Positions 30,257-39,283 of a stretch of DNA of 64,000 bases are shown piece after piece. The DNA lies in the NCBI GenBank assembly GCA_956465555.1, contig OY101129.1:1116001-1180000 (forward strand), read 5' to 3'. Under the pieces are notes generated by a model. It worked only from the letters and a program-made list of their open reading frames with translations, was not told the origin of the DNA and did not search any database. Every line of letters starts with the position of its first letter. Positions within the stretch are counted from its first letter, which is position 1. The stretch comes from Nitzschia sp. pyKryTriq1. Lineage: Eukaryota; Bacillariophyta; Bacillariophyceae; Bacillariales; Bacillariaceae. Made by a program: the position numbers and the translations under genes.

Positions 30257-32905
30257 TTACAACTTTCGAGAGAGGCCAGTGGCACTCAAGTCGTCCTGGA
30301 AGTCGTCCTTGTCGGCAGGTGCAAGATTGGCGGCGTCACGCTCATCCACAGTGAGGACCTGTTCGTAGTTAACCCTTCCCATACCTCCCACACCGGTAGC
30401 AGCTCTGCGATTGTGATGTTGACGGGTCAAACGATAGACGCCGTACAAGGCGCAGGCACCCACGAGACCCATAATGACGAGGAACAAAATGAGAAAACCG
30501 ATGGAGACAGTCGTGGTTGTAGAGTTCAGGCTATCAAATATGTCGTCAAAGTCGCCAAAGTCTTCAGCGCCAGTAGCGACGAGGTCCTTGTGGTATCCGC
30601 CATCGGCAGTGAGGGTCATGATAAAGATGTCGCTCGTCTTGGGGGTGCTCACATCCACGGCTTCCTCGCGGAACATGTGGCCCAGAGTCTCTCCAAAGAT
30701 AACAGCATCTCCATTGGTTTTGGCAACTATGCCTCCTCCACTAGCCAGGTAGGTGCCGCCATCGGCAGCTCCCACTTGGCGAGACCAGTAAATCTCACCA
30801 AACTCGGTGTCGAGCTGAACCACAAAGACTTGGTCGTGCATGGTGGAGGCTGAGGAGGCAGAGTCAAACGAGGCTCCACCCTCGGCGATGCCGGCAACGT
30901 ACATCAAGGTAGCAGGGCCAAGGAGAACATCGCAACCCAGCGCCGTGCCGCTGCCGAAGTCGCTGTCTTCGACCGGGGGGATTTGGACAGTCCAGATCTC
31001 AGTCATGTTCGAAGCATCGTACTTGCTGACGAAAGGCTCCATGAGGAAACTCTCCTTGACCGAGACATCCTTGGGAGAGAGATACTCTACCAAACTTCCA
31101 GTCGTACCACCAACAAAGTAAATCATGTTTTCATCGTTGGGGTCTTGGCAGACTTGAGAAATGACGACATCTAAGCCGTTGGGCTCGTAGATGAGTATGG
31201 GAGGGCCATCCATTTCTCCAAAGTCCTTGTCTACCTTGGCCAAAAAGCCGACGCTTCCTGATTTCTTGTCTTCGGTGTCACGGGTCGTACCGACCACAAT
31301 GAGGCCCGAGGGGGTCTTCACGATACCACCGGGATAGGAAGCCCAAGATTCTCCAAAATCCAACGGCTCACTAAAGCCCAAAGTCATGTCGTCGAAGAAC
31401 ATCTGCACTGTCATGATCGTAGGGTTGTCAGTATGACAGTATCCTCCACGAGTAAGATCGGGAAATTCTCTGCTTTCAGGCTTCACATCCGAGCCTTGCA
31501 ATGTGACAGTCGTCACATAGGTGTTGCCCGAGTTAGGACAGATATTCAGAGCCGTTGGATCCGACATGAGACCATCTGGAAGGATTTCATCATCGACTTG
31601 GAGTCCCTCGAATTCGAATGTGCGGGGCTCCATGTCCAGGACAAAAGCGTGGTAACTATTCGGCGTGTCGTTCTCGATAACATCCTTTAAGAAACCACCA
31701 GCCTCGGCCACACCCAACACTCGCATGGCCAAGGACAAGTCGTCTGCGATGTTCTTGACTTTGATGTCGGTGCAAGCTTCGGCCTTATCGGAGGTTCCAA
31801 TGAGCTCAAAAAGCCCTTCGGAAAGGTCTCTGGCCGAAAGTGTGGCAACAAAACAGGAGCCTTTGGTAGTACTGGCTTCTGGTGCGTCAGGTTCTTCTCC
31901 GAAGAGTCCATACGTGGCACCTGTGACGTAGAGCACTTCAGCCAAAGGATCATAGGACATGGCGCCTGCATACGAGGGGCCCAAGTCTGGTCCCGATTGA
32001 TATGCGTAGTAGTCATCTGACACAAAGTCAACATCTTCAAAGTCCTTATTTTCGTCCAAGAACTCTTCTTCGTCGAACTCGGGGTCGACTCCAGTTTCGT
32101 CCAAGAACTCCTGGTCGATAGGAGGGAAATCTTCTTCGTTTTCGTCAAAGAACTTTTCTTCGTCGAGGTTCAACAACTCTTCTTCCTCGAGGAGTTGTTC
32201 CTCGAGCTGTTCCTCGAGCTGTTCCTCGAGTTCTGCGTTTAACAACTCTTCTTCCTCGAGTTCTGCCTCGAGTTGTTCGTTCATCAACTCTTCTTCCTCA
32301 AGTTGTTCGTTCAAGAACTCTTCTTCGTCGAACTCGGGGTCACCAATACCGCCAGTCTCGTCCAAGAACTCCGGGTCTACAGGAGGGAAGTCTTCATCAG
32401 TCTCGTCCAAGAACTCCGGGTCGACAGGAGGGAAGTCTTCATCAGTCTCGTCCAAGAACTCCGGGTCTACAGGAGGGAAGTCTTCATCAGTCTCGTCCAA
32501 GAACTCCGGGTCGACAGGAGGGAAGTCTTCATCAGTCTCCGGTGGCAACACGTCGCCAGGTCCTAGACCGTCGTCAAAGCCTGCTGGGGGACCCCCCACT
32601 GGCTGGCCAAGAACTCCCTGACCACTGCTGACGCCGTTGGATCCAGGAGGGAAGTCTGCATCAGTCTCCGGTGGCAGCACTTCGCCAGGTCCTAGACCGT
32701 CGTCAAAGCCTGCTGGTGGACCCCCCACCGGCTGGCCAGGAACTCCCTGACCACTGCTGACGCCGTTGGATCCTGGTGGCAAAGTCGTACTTTCGTTGAT
32801 AAATTCATCGAACTGGCTCGGGGGGTTTTGTTGGGCCTGCGCCGCCAAAAACAAAGTGCCTCCTACTAGAGCCAAGAGGCTCGTTGCCGCACGAGACATC
32901 AACAT
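30257..32905 (-). CDS. Secreted/type I membrane protein with acidic repeats and propeller-like ectodomain (copy A)
   Basis: The product has 882 residues. A signal peptide (about 1-24, ending AAQAQQ) is followed by two copies of a ~40-residue Gly/Pro-rich module (GSNGVSSGQGVPGQPVGGPP). Four exact 15-residue repeats (DEDFPPVDPEFLDET) and a long Glu-rich region with repeated EEQLEEQL come next. The remaining ectodomain has repeated blade-like segments (AEVLYVTGATYG, SGLIVVGTTRD, ATLMYVAGIAEG, GDAVIFGETLG), suggesting a beta-propeller of SBBP-like type. One transmembrane helix (VSIGFLILFLVIMGLVGACAL) precedes a ~60-residue cytosolic tail containing QHHNRRAATG. It is likely a cell-surface or wall-associated protein. 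Function is not recognised. Near-identical to copy B. Confidence 0.75.
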   Translation of the reverse strand: MLMSRAATSLLALVGGTLFLAAQAQQNPPSQFDEFINESTTLPPGSNGVSSGQGVPGQPVGGPPAGFDDGLGPGEVLPPETDADFPPGSNGVSSGQGVLGQPVGGPPAGFDDGLGPGDVLPPETDEDFPPVDPEFLDETDEDFPPVDPEFLDETDEDFPPVDPEFLDETDEDFPPVDPEFLDETGGIGDPEFDEEEFLNEQLEEEELMNEQLEAELEEEELLNAELEEQLEEQLEEQLLEEEELLNLDEEKFFDENEEDFPPIDQEFLDETGVDPEFDEEEFLDENKDFEDVDFVSDDYYAYQSGPDLGPSYAGAMSYDPLAEVLYVTGATYGLFGEEPDAPEASTTKGSCFVATLSARDLSEGLFELIGTSDKAEACTDIKVKNIADDLSLAMRVLGVAEAGGFLKDVIENDTPNSYHAFVLDMEPRTFEFEGLQVDDEILPDGLMSDPTALNICPNSGNTYVTTVTLQGSDVKPESREFPDLTRGGYCHTDNPTIMTVQMFFDDMTLGFSEPLDFGESWASYPGGIVKTPSGLIVVGTTRDTEDKKSGSVGFLAKVDKDFGEMDGPPILIYEPNGLDVVISQVCQDPNDENMIYFVGGTTGSLVEYLSPKDVSVKESFLMEPFVSKYDASNMTEIWTVQIPPVEDSDFGSGTALGCDVLLGPATLMYVAGIAEGGASFDSASSASTMHDQVFVVQLDTEFGEIYWSRQVGAADGGTYLASGGGIVAKTNGDAVIFGETLGHMFREEAVDVSTPKTSDIFIMTLTADGGYHKDLVATGAEDFGDFDDIFDSLNSTTTTVSIGFLILFLVIMGLVGACALYGVYRLTRQHHNRRAATGVGGMGRVNYEQVLTVDERDAANLAPADKDDFQDDLSATGLSRKL
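32355..32534 (-). repeat. Four tandem 45-bp coding repeats (copy A)
   Basis: Units start at 32355, 32400, 32445 and 32490, each encoding one 15-residue acidic repeat. A silent T/G difference alternates (copies 1 and 3 share one form, 2 and 4 the other), so the array grew by doubling a 90-bp pair. Confidence 0.85.
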
Positions 32906-33046
32906 GATATAACTGCCGGAAAGTGTTCTTCTCGAAGAACCAGCTAATATTATTAAAAGTAGTCTTCGCCGCTTGTCACAGAAACTTTCTTATTCCGCGC
33001 GGCTACGATCTTCGGCTGCTTGGATTAGATAGGTTCACGAATACGG

Positions 33047-33080
<34 letters not shown>
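33047..33080. repeat. (AATC)n microsatellite
   Basis: About eight copies of AATC, about 150 bp upstream of copy A. The equivalent flank of copy B lacks it. Confidence 0.8.
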
Positions 33081-33081
<1 letters not shown>

Positions 33082-33371
33082 TATATCGATGTCAGTCAAT
33101 ACCGAAAAGAGAGAGTAAGAGGAGACGAGAGGAGTCGAATGAAGATCCAGTAACAAGAGCAATGTTGAGGTTGACATGCAGAGATAAAGACCCAGTGTTG
33201 CTTTGTCAGAAATGTTGTTTTTTGTGCTGTTTTGCCGCGTGTCTTTACTGCGTTCCAGTATGTACATAGCACGCGCGCTCTGCAGGTTCGTTCGTGTTGG
33301 TACGTACGGTACAGTACTTGCTGTACAGTAATGTTATGCAGGGAGAAGAATTGTGCGTCTTGCTTGCGCGG

Positions 33372-33423
33372 CAGGGGTCAATAGCGCAGCTCGAAGCTCT
33401 TAGCGCCGCGCTACAGACCCCTG
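33372..33423. mobile_element. 52-bp palindromic hAT-like mini-insertion with 8-bp TSD
   Basis: The insert begins CAGGGGTC and ends GACCCCTG (perfect 8-bp terminal inverted repeats). After a 2-base mismatch, inner arms TAGCGC/GCGCTA pair as well. It is flanked by the direct repeat TTGCGCGG at 33364-33371 and 33424-33431, exactly 8 bp, the signature of hAT transposases. The CAGGG terminus is also typical of hAT ends. The whole element is essentially two transposon ends joined, with no internal region. It lies in the 5' flank of copy A, in sequence I did not find in the copy B flank. Confidence 0.7.
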
Positions 33424-33431
33424 TTGCGCGG
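33424..33431. repeat. 8-bp target-site duplication of the mini-hAT
   Basis: TTGCGCGG here is identical to 33364-33371 on the other side of the 52-bp insert. Confidence 0.75.
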
Positions 33432-33963
33432 TCTACGAGAACACTCATTTTTCTTCATCCCCCGGTTTCGCCTGTACCGGTAGTACCGTAGTTTGAGTAA
33501 TACGAGTCCTCGTACTGAACCAGTATCCGCCATGAAGCATGCACTACTGTGCTTATTACTGGTAGTCAATGCCGGTAGTTATGAGTGCTTCCTGCTTTCG
33601 GAAGAAAATATTATTATGCCCATACATCTTGGTATTTATGGGTACGACCACATATTAGGTATGTTACTACCATTGTGCAAAGTAAGTGACCACCATGGCA
33701 AATACCTCGTACTTTTACTTGATATTTTAGATTCCAAACTATGTCTATATGTACGTAGGGTATATGAGGAGGGGAATTTCCGAATTGTGTCTTTTCTACA
33801 CATCTTTGAGAAAAAATCATATACCAGTGTTGAGTATTATGCCTTGTCGAAGGCCACGCGCGAACGCACCTTCCGTCTTTCTTCTGTCCAGGAAGGTTTT
33901 TTTTGAAGCAAGAACACTACCGTACATACTGCTGTCTGATTTTCTTGCGGCCTCTTGGGACTT

Positions 33964-34150
33964 CACGCTACTCTCTCTACTCTAGTAGTAGAGTCGCCTA
34001 GCTCTACTAGTCGTAGTGCCGGTAGAGCAGAGTACCGGTAGAGTACCTGGTACTCTACTCTCTACTAGAGTCTAGTAGAGAGTAGAGAGATCATAACCAT
34101 CCACACGCACTCACTATACTCTCTAGTAGAGTAGACTACTACTAGAGTGG
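33964..34150. repeat. CTA/TAG imperfect palindrome cluster
   Basis: Repeated CTCTACT, AGTAGAG and GGTACTCTAC/GTAGAGTACC motifs could fold into several hairpins. The matching part of the copy B flank (about 37.53-37.55 kb) lacks this block, so it was inserted or expanded after duplication. Confidence 0.6.
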
Positions 34151-34432
34151 TGGTACCATAGGGGTGCAGGACGCTTTTTGCTTCCAAAGCAAGGTTCATT
34201 CATTCATCGTCTGTTATGTTCATTAATTCACGCATCTTTTTCTCTACGCCACGGTACATTTTTTTCTTCATGAAGCTCTGGAGTCATATTCATATCCTTT
34301 GGATCGGTTGCCGATAGCGAGTTGTTACGAAGTACTGCGTAGCATTCGTCCATAGCTACTCTTAAAGTAGAGAGAAGCTCGGCATCAGCTACAAGTACAG
34401 CCAGCAGTCGCCGTGCAGTTTTCACTGGTTCA

Positions 34433-34447
34433 CCCCCCCCCCCCCCC
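34433..34447. repeat. C15 homopolymer at the duplication junction
   Basis: Fifteen consecutive C lie between the duplicated flank (ending GGTTCA) and the 3' end of copy B. The equivalent place in the other flank reads CCCTGCCCCCGC near 37909. Confidence 0.85.
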
Positions 34448-34450
34448 GCT

Positions 34451-36874
34451 TCACGCAAAGCGGTTCGTACTATTAGCGGTGAGAACCTGTTCGTATTTAA
34501 CCTTTCCCATTCCTCCCAAACCGGTAGCAGCTCTGCGATTGTGATGTTGACGGGTCAAACGATAGACGCCGTACATGGCGCAGGCACCCACGAGACCTAA
34601 AATGACGCAGACCACAATGATCCAGCCGATGGAGACAGCCGTGGTTGTAGAGTTCAGGCTATCAAATATGTCGTCAAAGTCGCCAAAGTCTTCAGCGCCA
34701 GTAGCGACGAGGTCCTTGTGGTATCCGCCATCGGCAGTGAGGGTCATGATAAAGATGTCGCTCGTCTTGGGGGTGCTCACACCCACGGCTTCCTCGCGGA
34801 ACATGTGGCCCAGAGTCTCTCCAAAGATAACAGCATCTCCATTGGTTTTGGCAACTATGCCTCCTCCACTAGCCAGGTAGGTGCCGCCATCGGCAGCTCC
34901 AACTTGGCGAGACCAGTAAATCTCACCAAACTCGGTGTCGAGCTGAACCACAAAGACTTGGTCGTGCATGGTGGAGGCAGAGGAGGCCGAGTCAAACGAG
35001 GCTCCACCCTCGGCGATGCCGGCAACGTACATCAAGGTAGCAGGGCCAAGGAGAACATCGCAACCCAGCGCCGTGCCGCTGCCGAAGTCGCTGTCTTCGA
35101 CCGGGGGGATTTGGACAGTCCAGATCTCAGTCATGTTCGAAGCATCGTACTTGCTGACGAAAGGCTCCATGAGGAAACTCTCCTTGACCGAGACATCCTT
35201 GGGCGAGAGATACTCTACCAAACTTCCAGTGGTACCACCAACAAAGTAAATCATGTTTTCATCGTTGGGGTCTTGGCAGACTTGAGAAATGACAACATCT
35301 AAGCCGTTGGGCTCGTAGATGAATATGGGAGGACCATCCATTGCTCCAGAGTCCTTGTCTACCTTGGCCAAAAAGCCGATGCTTCCTGATTCCTTGTCGT
35401 CAGTGTCACGGGTCGTACCGACCACAATGAGGCCCGAGGGGGTCTTCACGATACCACCGGGATAGGATGCCCAAGATTCTCCAAAATCCAACGGCTCACT
35501 AAAGCCCAAAGTCATGTCGTCGAAGAACATCTGCACTGTCATGATCGTAGGGTTGTCAGTATGACAGTATCCTCCACGAGTAAGATCGGGAAATTCTCTG
35601 CTTTCAGGCTTCACATCCGAGCCTTGCAATGTGACAGTCGTCACATAGGTGTGGCCATGGATAGGACAGATATTCAGAGCCGTTGGATCCGACATGAGAC
35701 CATCTGGAAGGATTTCATCATCGACTTGGAGTCCCTCGAATTCGAATGTGCGGGGCTCCATGTCCAAGACAAAAGCGTGGTAACTATTCGGCGTGTCGTT
35801 CGCGATAACATCCTTCAAGAAACCACCAGCCTCGGCCACACCCAACACTCGCATGGCCAAGGACAAGTCGTCTGCGATGTTCTTGACTTTGATGTCGGTG
35901 CAAGCTTCGGCCTTATCGGAGGTTCCAATGAGCTCAAAAAGCCCTTCGGAAAGGTCCCTGGCCGAAAGTGTGGCAACAAAACAGGAGCCTTTGGTAGTAC
36001 TGGCTTCTGGTGCGTCAGGTTCTTCTCCGAAGAGTCCATACGTGGCACCTGTGACGTAGAGCACTTCAGCCAAAGGATCATAGGACATGGCGCCTGCATA
36101 CGAGGGGCCCAAGTCTGGTCCCGATTGATATGCGTAGTAGTCATCTGACACAAAGTCAACATCTCCAAAGTCCTTATTTTCGTCCAAGAACTCGTCTTCG
36201 TCGAACTCGGGGTCGACTCCAGTTTCGTCCAAGAACTCCTGGTCGATAGGAGGGAAATCTTCTTCGTTTTCTTCGTCGAGGTTGTTCAACAACTCTTCTC
36301 CTTCGAGGAGTTGTTCCTCGAGTTCTGCGTTCAACAACTCTTCTTCCTCGAGTTCTGCCTCGAGTTGTTCGTTCAACAACTCTTCTTCCTCAAGTTGTTC
36401 GTTCAAGAACTCTTCTTCGTCGAACTCGGGGTCACCAATACCGCCAGTCTCGTCCAAGAACTCCGGGTCTACAGGAGGGAAGTCTTCATCAGTCTCGTCC
36501 AAGAACTCCGGGTCGACAGGAGGGAAGTCTTCATCAGTCTCGTCCAAGAACTCCGGGTCTACAGGAGGGAAGTCTTCATCAGTCTCGTCCAAGAACTCCG
36601 GGTCGACAGGAGGGAAGTCTTCATCAGTCTCCGGTGGCAGCACTTCGCCAGGTCCTAGACCGTCGTCAAAGCCTGCTGGTGGACCCCCCACCGGCTGGCC
36701 AGGAACTCCCTGACCACTGCTGACGCCGTTGGATCCTTGTTGCAAAGTCGTACTTTCGTTGATAAATTCATCGAACTGCTGCCCCGGGGGGGGTTGTTGG
36801 CCCTGCGCCGCCAAAAACAAAGTGCCTCCTACTACAAGACCCAAGAGGCTCGTTGCCGCACGTGAAATCAACAT
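34451..36874 (-). CDS. Secreted/type I membrane protein, tandem copy B, truncated tail
   Basis: The product has 807 residues and is nearly identical to copy A through the signal peptide, the four 15-residue acidic repeats, the propeller-like ectodomain and the transmembrane helix. Differences: only one Gly/Pro-rich module (copy A has two), a shorter Glu-rich region, and a changed membrane helix (IGWIIVVCVILGLVGACAMY). After YEQVLT the last ~29 residues of copy A are replaced by ANSTNRFA, because the duplication junction lies there. It is probably still functional as a surface protein, with an altered cytosolic tail. Confidence 0.75.
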   Translation of the reverse strand: MLISRAATSLLGLVVGGTLFLAAQGQQPPPGQQFDEFINESTTLQQGSNGVSSGQGVPGQPVGGPPAGFDDGLGPGEVLPPETDEDFPPVDPEFLDETDEDFPPVDPEFLDETDEDFPPVDPEFLDETDEDFPPVDPEFLDETGGIGDPEFDEEEFLNEQLEEEELLNEQLEAELEEEELLNAELEEQLLEGEELLNNLDEENEEDFPPIDQEFLDETGVDPEFDEDEFLDENKDFGDVDFVSDDYYAYQSGPDLGPSYAGAMSYDPLAEVLYVTGATYGLFGEEPDAPEASTTKGSCFVATLSARDLSEGLFELIGTSDKAEACTDIKVKNIADDLSLAMRVLGVAEAGGFLKDVIANDTPNSYHAFVLDMEPRTFEFEGLQVDDEILPDGLMSDPTALNICPIHGHTYVTTVTLQGSDVKPESREFPDLTRGGYCHTDNPTIMTVQMFFDDMTLGFSEPLDFGESWASYPGGIVKTPSGLIVVGTTRDTDDKESGSIGFLAKVDKDSGAMDGPPIFIYEPNGLDVVISQVCQDPNDENMIYFVGGTTGSLVEYLSPKDVSVKESFLMEPFVSKYDASNMTEIWTVQIPPVEDSDFGSGTALGCDVLLGPATLMYVAGIAEGGASFDSASSASTMHDQVFVVQLDTEFGEIYWSRQVGAADGGTYLASGGGIVAKTNGDAVIFGETLGHMFREEAVGVSTPKTSDIFIMTLTADGGYHKDLVATGAEDFGDFDDIFDSLNSTTTAVSIGWIIVVCVILGLVGACAMYGVYRLTRQHHNRRAATGLGGMGKVKYEQVLTANSTNRFA
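36447..36626 (-). repeat. Four tandem 45-bp coding repeats (copy B)
   Basis: Same four-unit array and same alternating silent variants as in copy A, so the array predates the gene duplication or has been homogenised. Confidence 0.85.
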
Positions 36875-38038
36875 GATACTATGGCACTGCCGGAAAGTGT
36901 TCTTCTCTAAGAACTAATAGACAGTATTAAAAAAAGCAATGTTGGTGCAAAGATAAAGACCAATTGTGCTCTGTTTTGGCTTTTTCCGTTGTATTTTACC
37001 GTAAACATACCGTACTTCGCCCTGCCTGAAGTTTCGTATCCTGCATTCAGCGCATCATCCATCCCGCATCTTTCTCCAAGCTTTCTCCATGCAGTCTGCT
37101 TGTCGTACGTACGAACAACACTTCCATTACTTATTAGTCGGAAGGGACCGAAGCTAAAATAGATTATGCCCTAAAATCTTGGTATTTATGGGCACGACCA
37201 CATATAATGTCATTGGCTTCTTCACCCGATTCTTAGGTATGTTACTACCGACGGTGCCAATTGACCAACGAAGGAAATACCTCGTACTTTACCTTATATT
37301 TTGGATACCAAACTATGTCCATATGTACGTACGGTATATGAGGTGGGGAATTTCCCAATTGTGTCTTTTCTACACATCTTTGACAAACAATCATGTCCCA
37401 ATGTTGAGTATTATGCCTTTTCGAAGGCCAGACAGAGGGCAGGTGTCACGCATGCACGCACCTTCCGTCTTTCTTCCGGGAAGAAAGCAAGATCACTTCT
37501 GATGTTGCATGCGCGGCCTTTTGGACTTCACGCCGCAGGGAGGGCGAGATCGCCATACGAACTCGTATCCATCCCCACATGCACCCAACTATGTACAGTA
37601 CGATTACTATGGTACCGTACAAGGATGTACCGGTATACGCGCGGGCACGCACAACGCTTTTTGCTTCGAAAAGCAGAAGGTTCATTCATCATCCATTCAT
37701 ACATATCTTTTTCTCTACTTCGTTTTACTTTTTTCATAAAGCTCTGGAGTCTTATTCATACATACGAGTATCCTTTGGATCGGTTGCCAATAGCGAATTG
37801 TTCCAAAGTACTGCTTAGCTTTCGTCTATAGCTACTCTTATTGGTAGAGTAGAGAGAAAGGTTCGCATCAGCTACAGTACAAGTCGCCGTGCAGTTTTCA
37901 CTGGTTCACCCTGCCCCCGCATATACAGTATCACGCACCGCGCTTATATTCGTGCTATCAGTCTAGCAGCACGTTTTTGGCTGCAAGCATACGTTTTATA
38001 ATTCACATCACATCGCATCACAAACGTATACAACGACG
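36875..38038. other. 5' flank of copy B and of the gene at 38039
   Basis: Divergent promoter region between a minus-strand and a plus-strand gene. The part up to about 37910 is the second copy of the duplicated flank. Short frames here are not supported as genes. Confidence 0.5.
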
Positions 38039-38164
38039 ATGAAACTTTCCTCAAGTTTTACTACTCTTCTGCTGGCGCTGGCGACTGGAATCTCGGCTGC
38101 GGTAGCTGCTGCTGCTGCTGCGGAGAGTCTGAATATGGATCCATCCTTCTCCACATCCACATCC

Positions 38165-38200
<36 letters not shown>

Positions 38201-38731
38201 TCATCCACAAGAAGAACTCTGCAGCGATCCCCCGACGCCCAACCTGGAAGCACCACGGACAATATTAATCCAAGAGGCGACTACAACAGCGCAGCTCCCA
38301 AAGCCGGCGGAGGAGGCGAAAATACGGGTCTCATTCTGGGGATTGTGGCAGCCAGTGTGGTAGCTTTGATCCTCTTGTGCTCTTGTTTGCGATGGCATCG
38401 ACGTGTCGTCGATCGTGATCGTCAAAAAAAGAAGACCCTGTCCGTCTTTCAATATTTGCGAGGCATGAATGTCGACGATATCGATATACGACGTTCTCCG
38501 GCCGGTGGATTTCATGTCTCGTATCTGAACAATTTGGCACAAGGAAAGAATGAATGGGATGAAGAAGAAGAAGAGGAAGAAGGCAGTGGTGGTTCCAATA
38601 GTGGATCCCAACAAAGTAATAACAATGGATCGCACAAAAAGGCGGGTGGCGGCGGGGCCAAGACGGAAGAGACAGTTTCTCAAGGCGGTGATGATGAAGA
38701 AGAAAAGAGGGGTCTATTGGCATCGGTCTAA
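38039..38731 (+). CDS. Small single-pass membrane protein, unknown function
   Basis: The product has 230 residues. A signal peptide (about 1-25, Leu/Ala-rich) is followed by a (Thr-Ala)n low-complexity stretch and a short extracellular segment. One transmembrane helix (LILGIVAASVVALILLCSCL) lies at about 100-119, followed by a basic stop-transfer stretch. The cytosolic tail has FQYLRGMNVDDIDIRRSPAGGFHVSYLNNLAQG, which I recognise as a recurring pattern in diatom single-pass proteins without assigned function, and then an acidic low-complexity end. The start is supported by the signal peptide. Confidence 0.7.
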
Positions 38732-38789
38732 TTATTATATATATTATTCTACGTATACATAGCATTCATGATAAGGAAGTGTGTGGTTG

Positions 38790-38824
38790 GATTTGATTTG
38801 ATTTGATTTGATTTGATTTGATTC
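38790..38824. repeat. (GATTT)n microsatellite
   Basis: About seven copies of GATTT in the 3' flank of the membrane-protein gene. Confidence 0.85.
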
Positions 38825-39036
38825 GAAAGAAGGAAAAGTGGATGGAGAAACATGAAAATATGGTATTCTTTTTACAAAGTACTAGTAATATGAGTAGTGT
38901 GTAACCACTTTTTTATGAGAGTCAAATACTTTTCACAACACAACTTGACTGATGCTACTACTACTAGAGTAGTCGTTCGGCTTCTGCATTGTCCCTCCTC
39001 CTTGGTATTCGAGCAACTACTAGTACTATTACCTCC

Positions 39037-39125
39037 TATGGGAGAGGTTTTGATCGAGTTTCTGCGTTATCGAGGACGTATGGAAGTAAAACGAAATTTT
39101 CAACTGAAAGCTATCTGGGGAAAAC
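39037..39125 (+). pseudogene. Copied C-terminal fragment of the 51.8-53.6 kb gene
   Basis: The plus strand reads MGEVLIEFLRYRGRMEV, then NFQLKAIWG. This matches the last residues of the minus-strand gene at 51762-53588 (LGEFLVEFLRYRGRMEVRDFQLQGCWGQ). Similarity covers only about 27 codons, and weakly the following bases. The rest of the gene is absent. It is a short 3'-terminal duplicate, like the one at 6.5-6.7 kb. Confidence 0.65.
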
Positions 39126-39283
39126 CTACTACTAGTAGTACTATCTACAAGAATAAGACTACTAGAGCAAGCGTAGGATATAGTTTCATACCCTCCTCGG
39201 TCGACCAGTATAACCTCTATCACCAGTAGTAGCTACTCTCGATCGATAGAGCAAGTGACGATGCTTCATCCAGGACTCGATAA

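Larger units (their letters stand above)
30257..37910 (-). repeat. Tandem segmental duplication (two ~3.5-4 kb units)
   Basis: Unit 1 (about 30.35-34.43 kb) and unit 2 (about 34.46-37.91 kb) are head-to-tail. The similarity covers the gene and its 5' flank: 33.6-33.9 kb matches 37.16-37.48 kb, and 34.27-34.43 kb matches 37.74-37.91 kb. The junction is a run of 15 C at 34433-34447, immediately followed by the truncated 3' end of copy B. Coding parts are almost identical, while flanks are much more diverged. Confidence 0.85.

Noticed and set aside
33493-33906. Plus-strand frame of 137 residues in the flank of copy A, with a partial counterpart in the copy B flank
   Set aside because: The counterpart at 37.18-37.5 kb does not keep the frame, so the similarity is due to the duplicated flank, not to a gene.
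36282-36713. Ser-rich plus-strand frame opposite copy B
   Set aside because: Antisense of the acidic repeat region; the minus-strand frame has signal peptide, domain and membrane helix.
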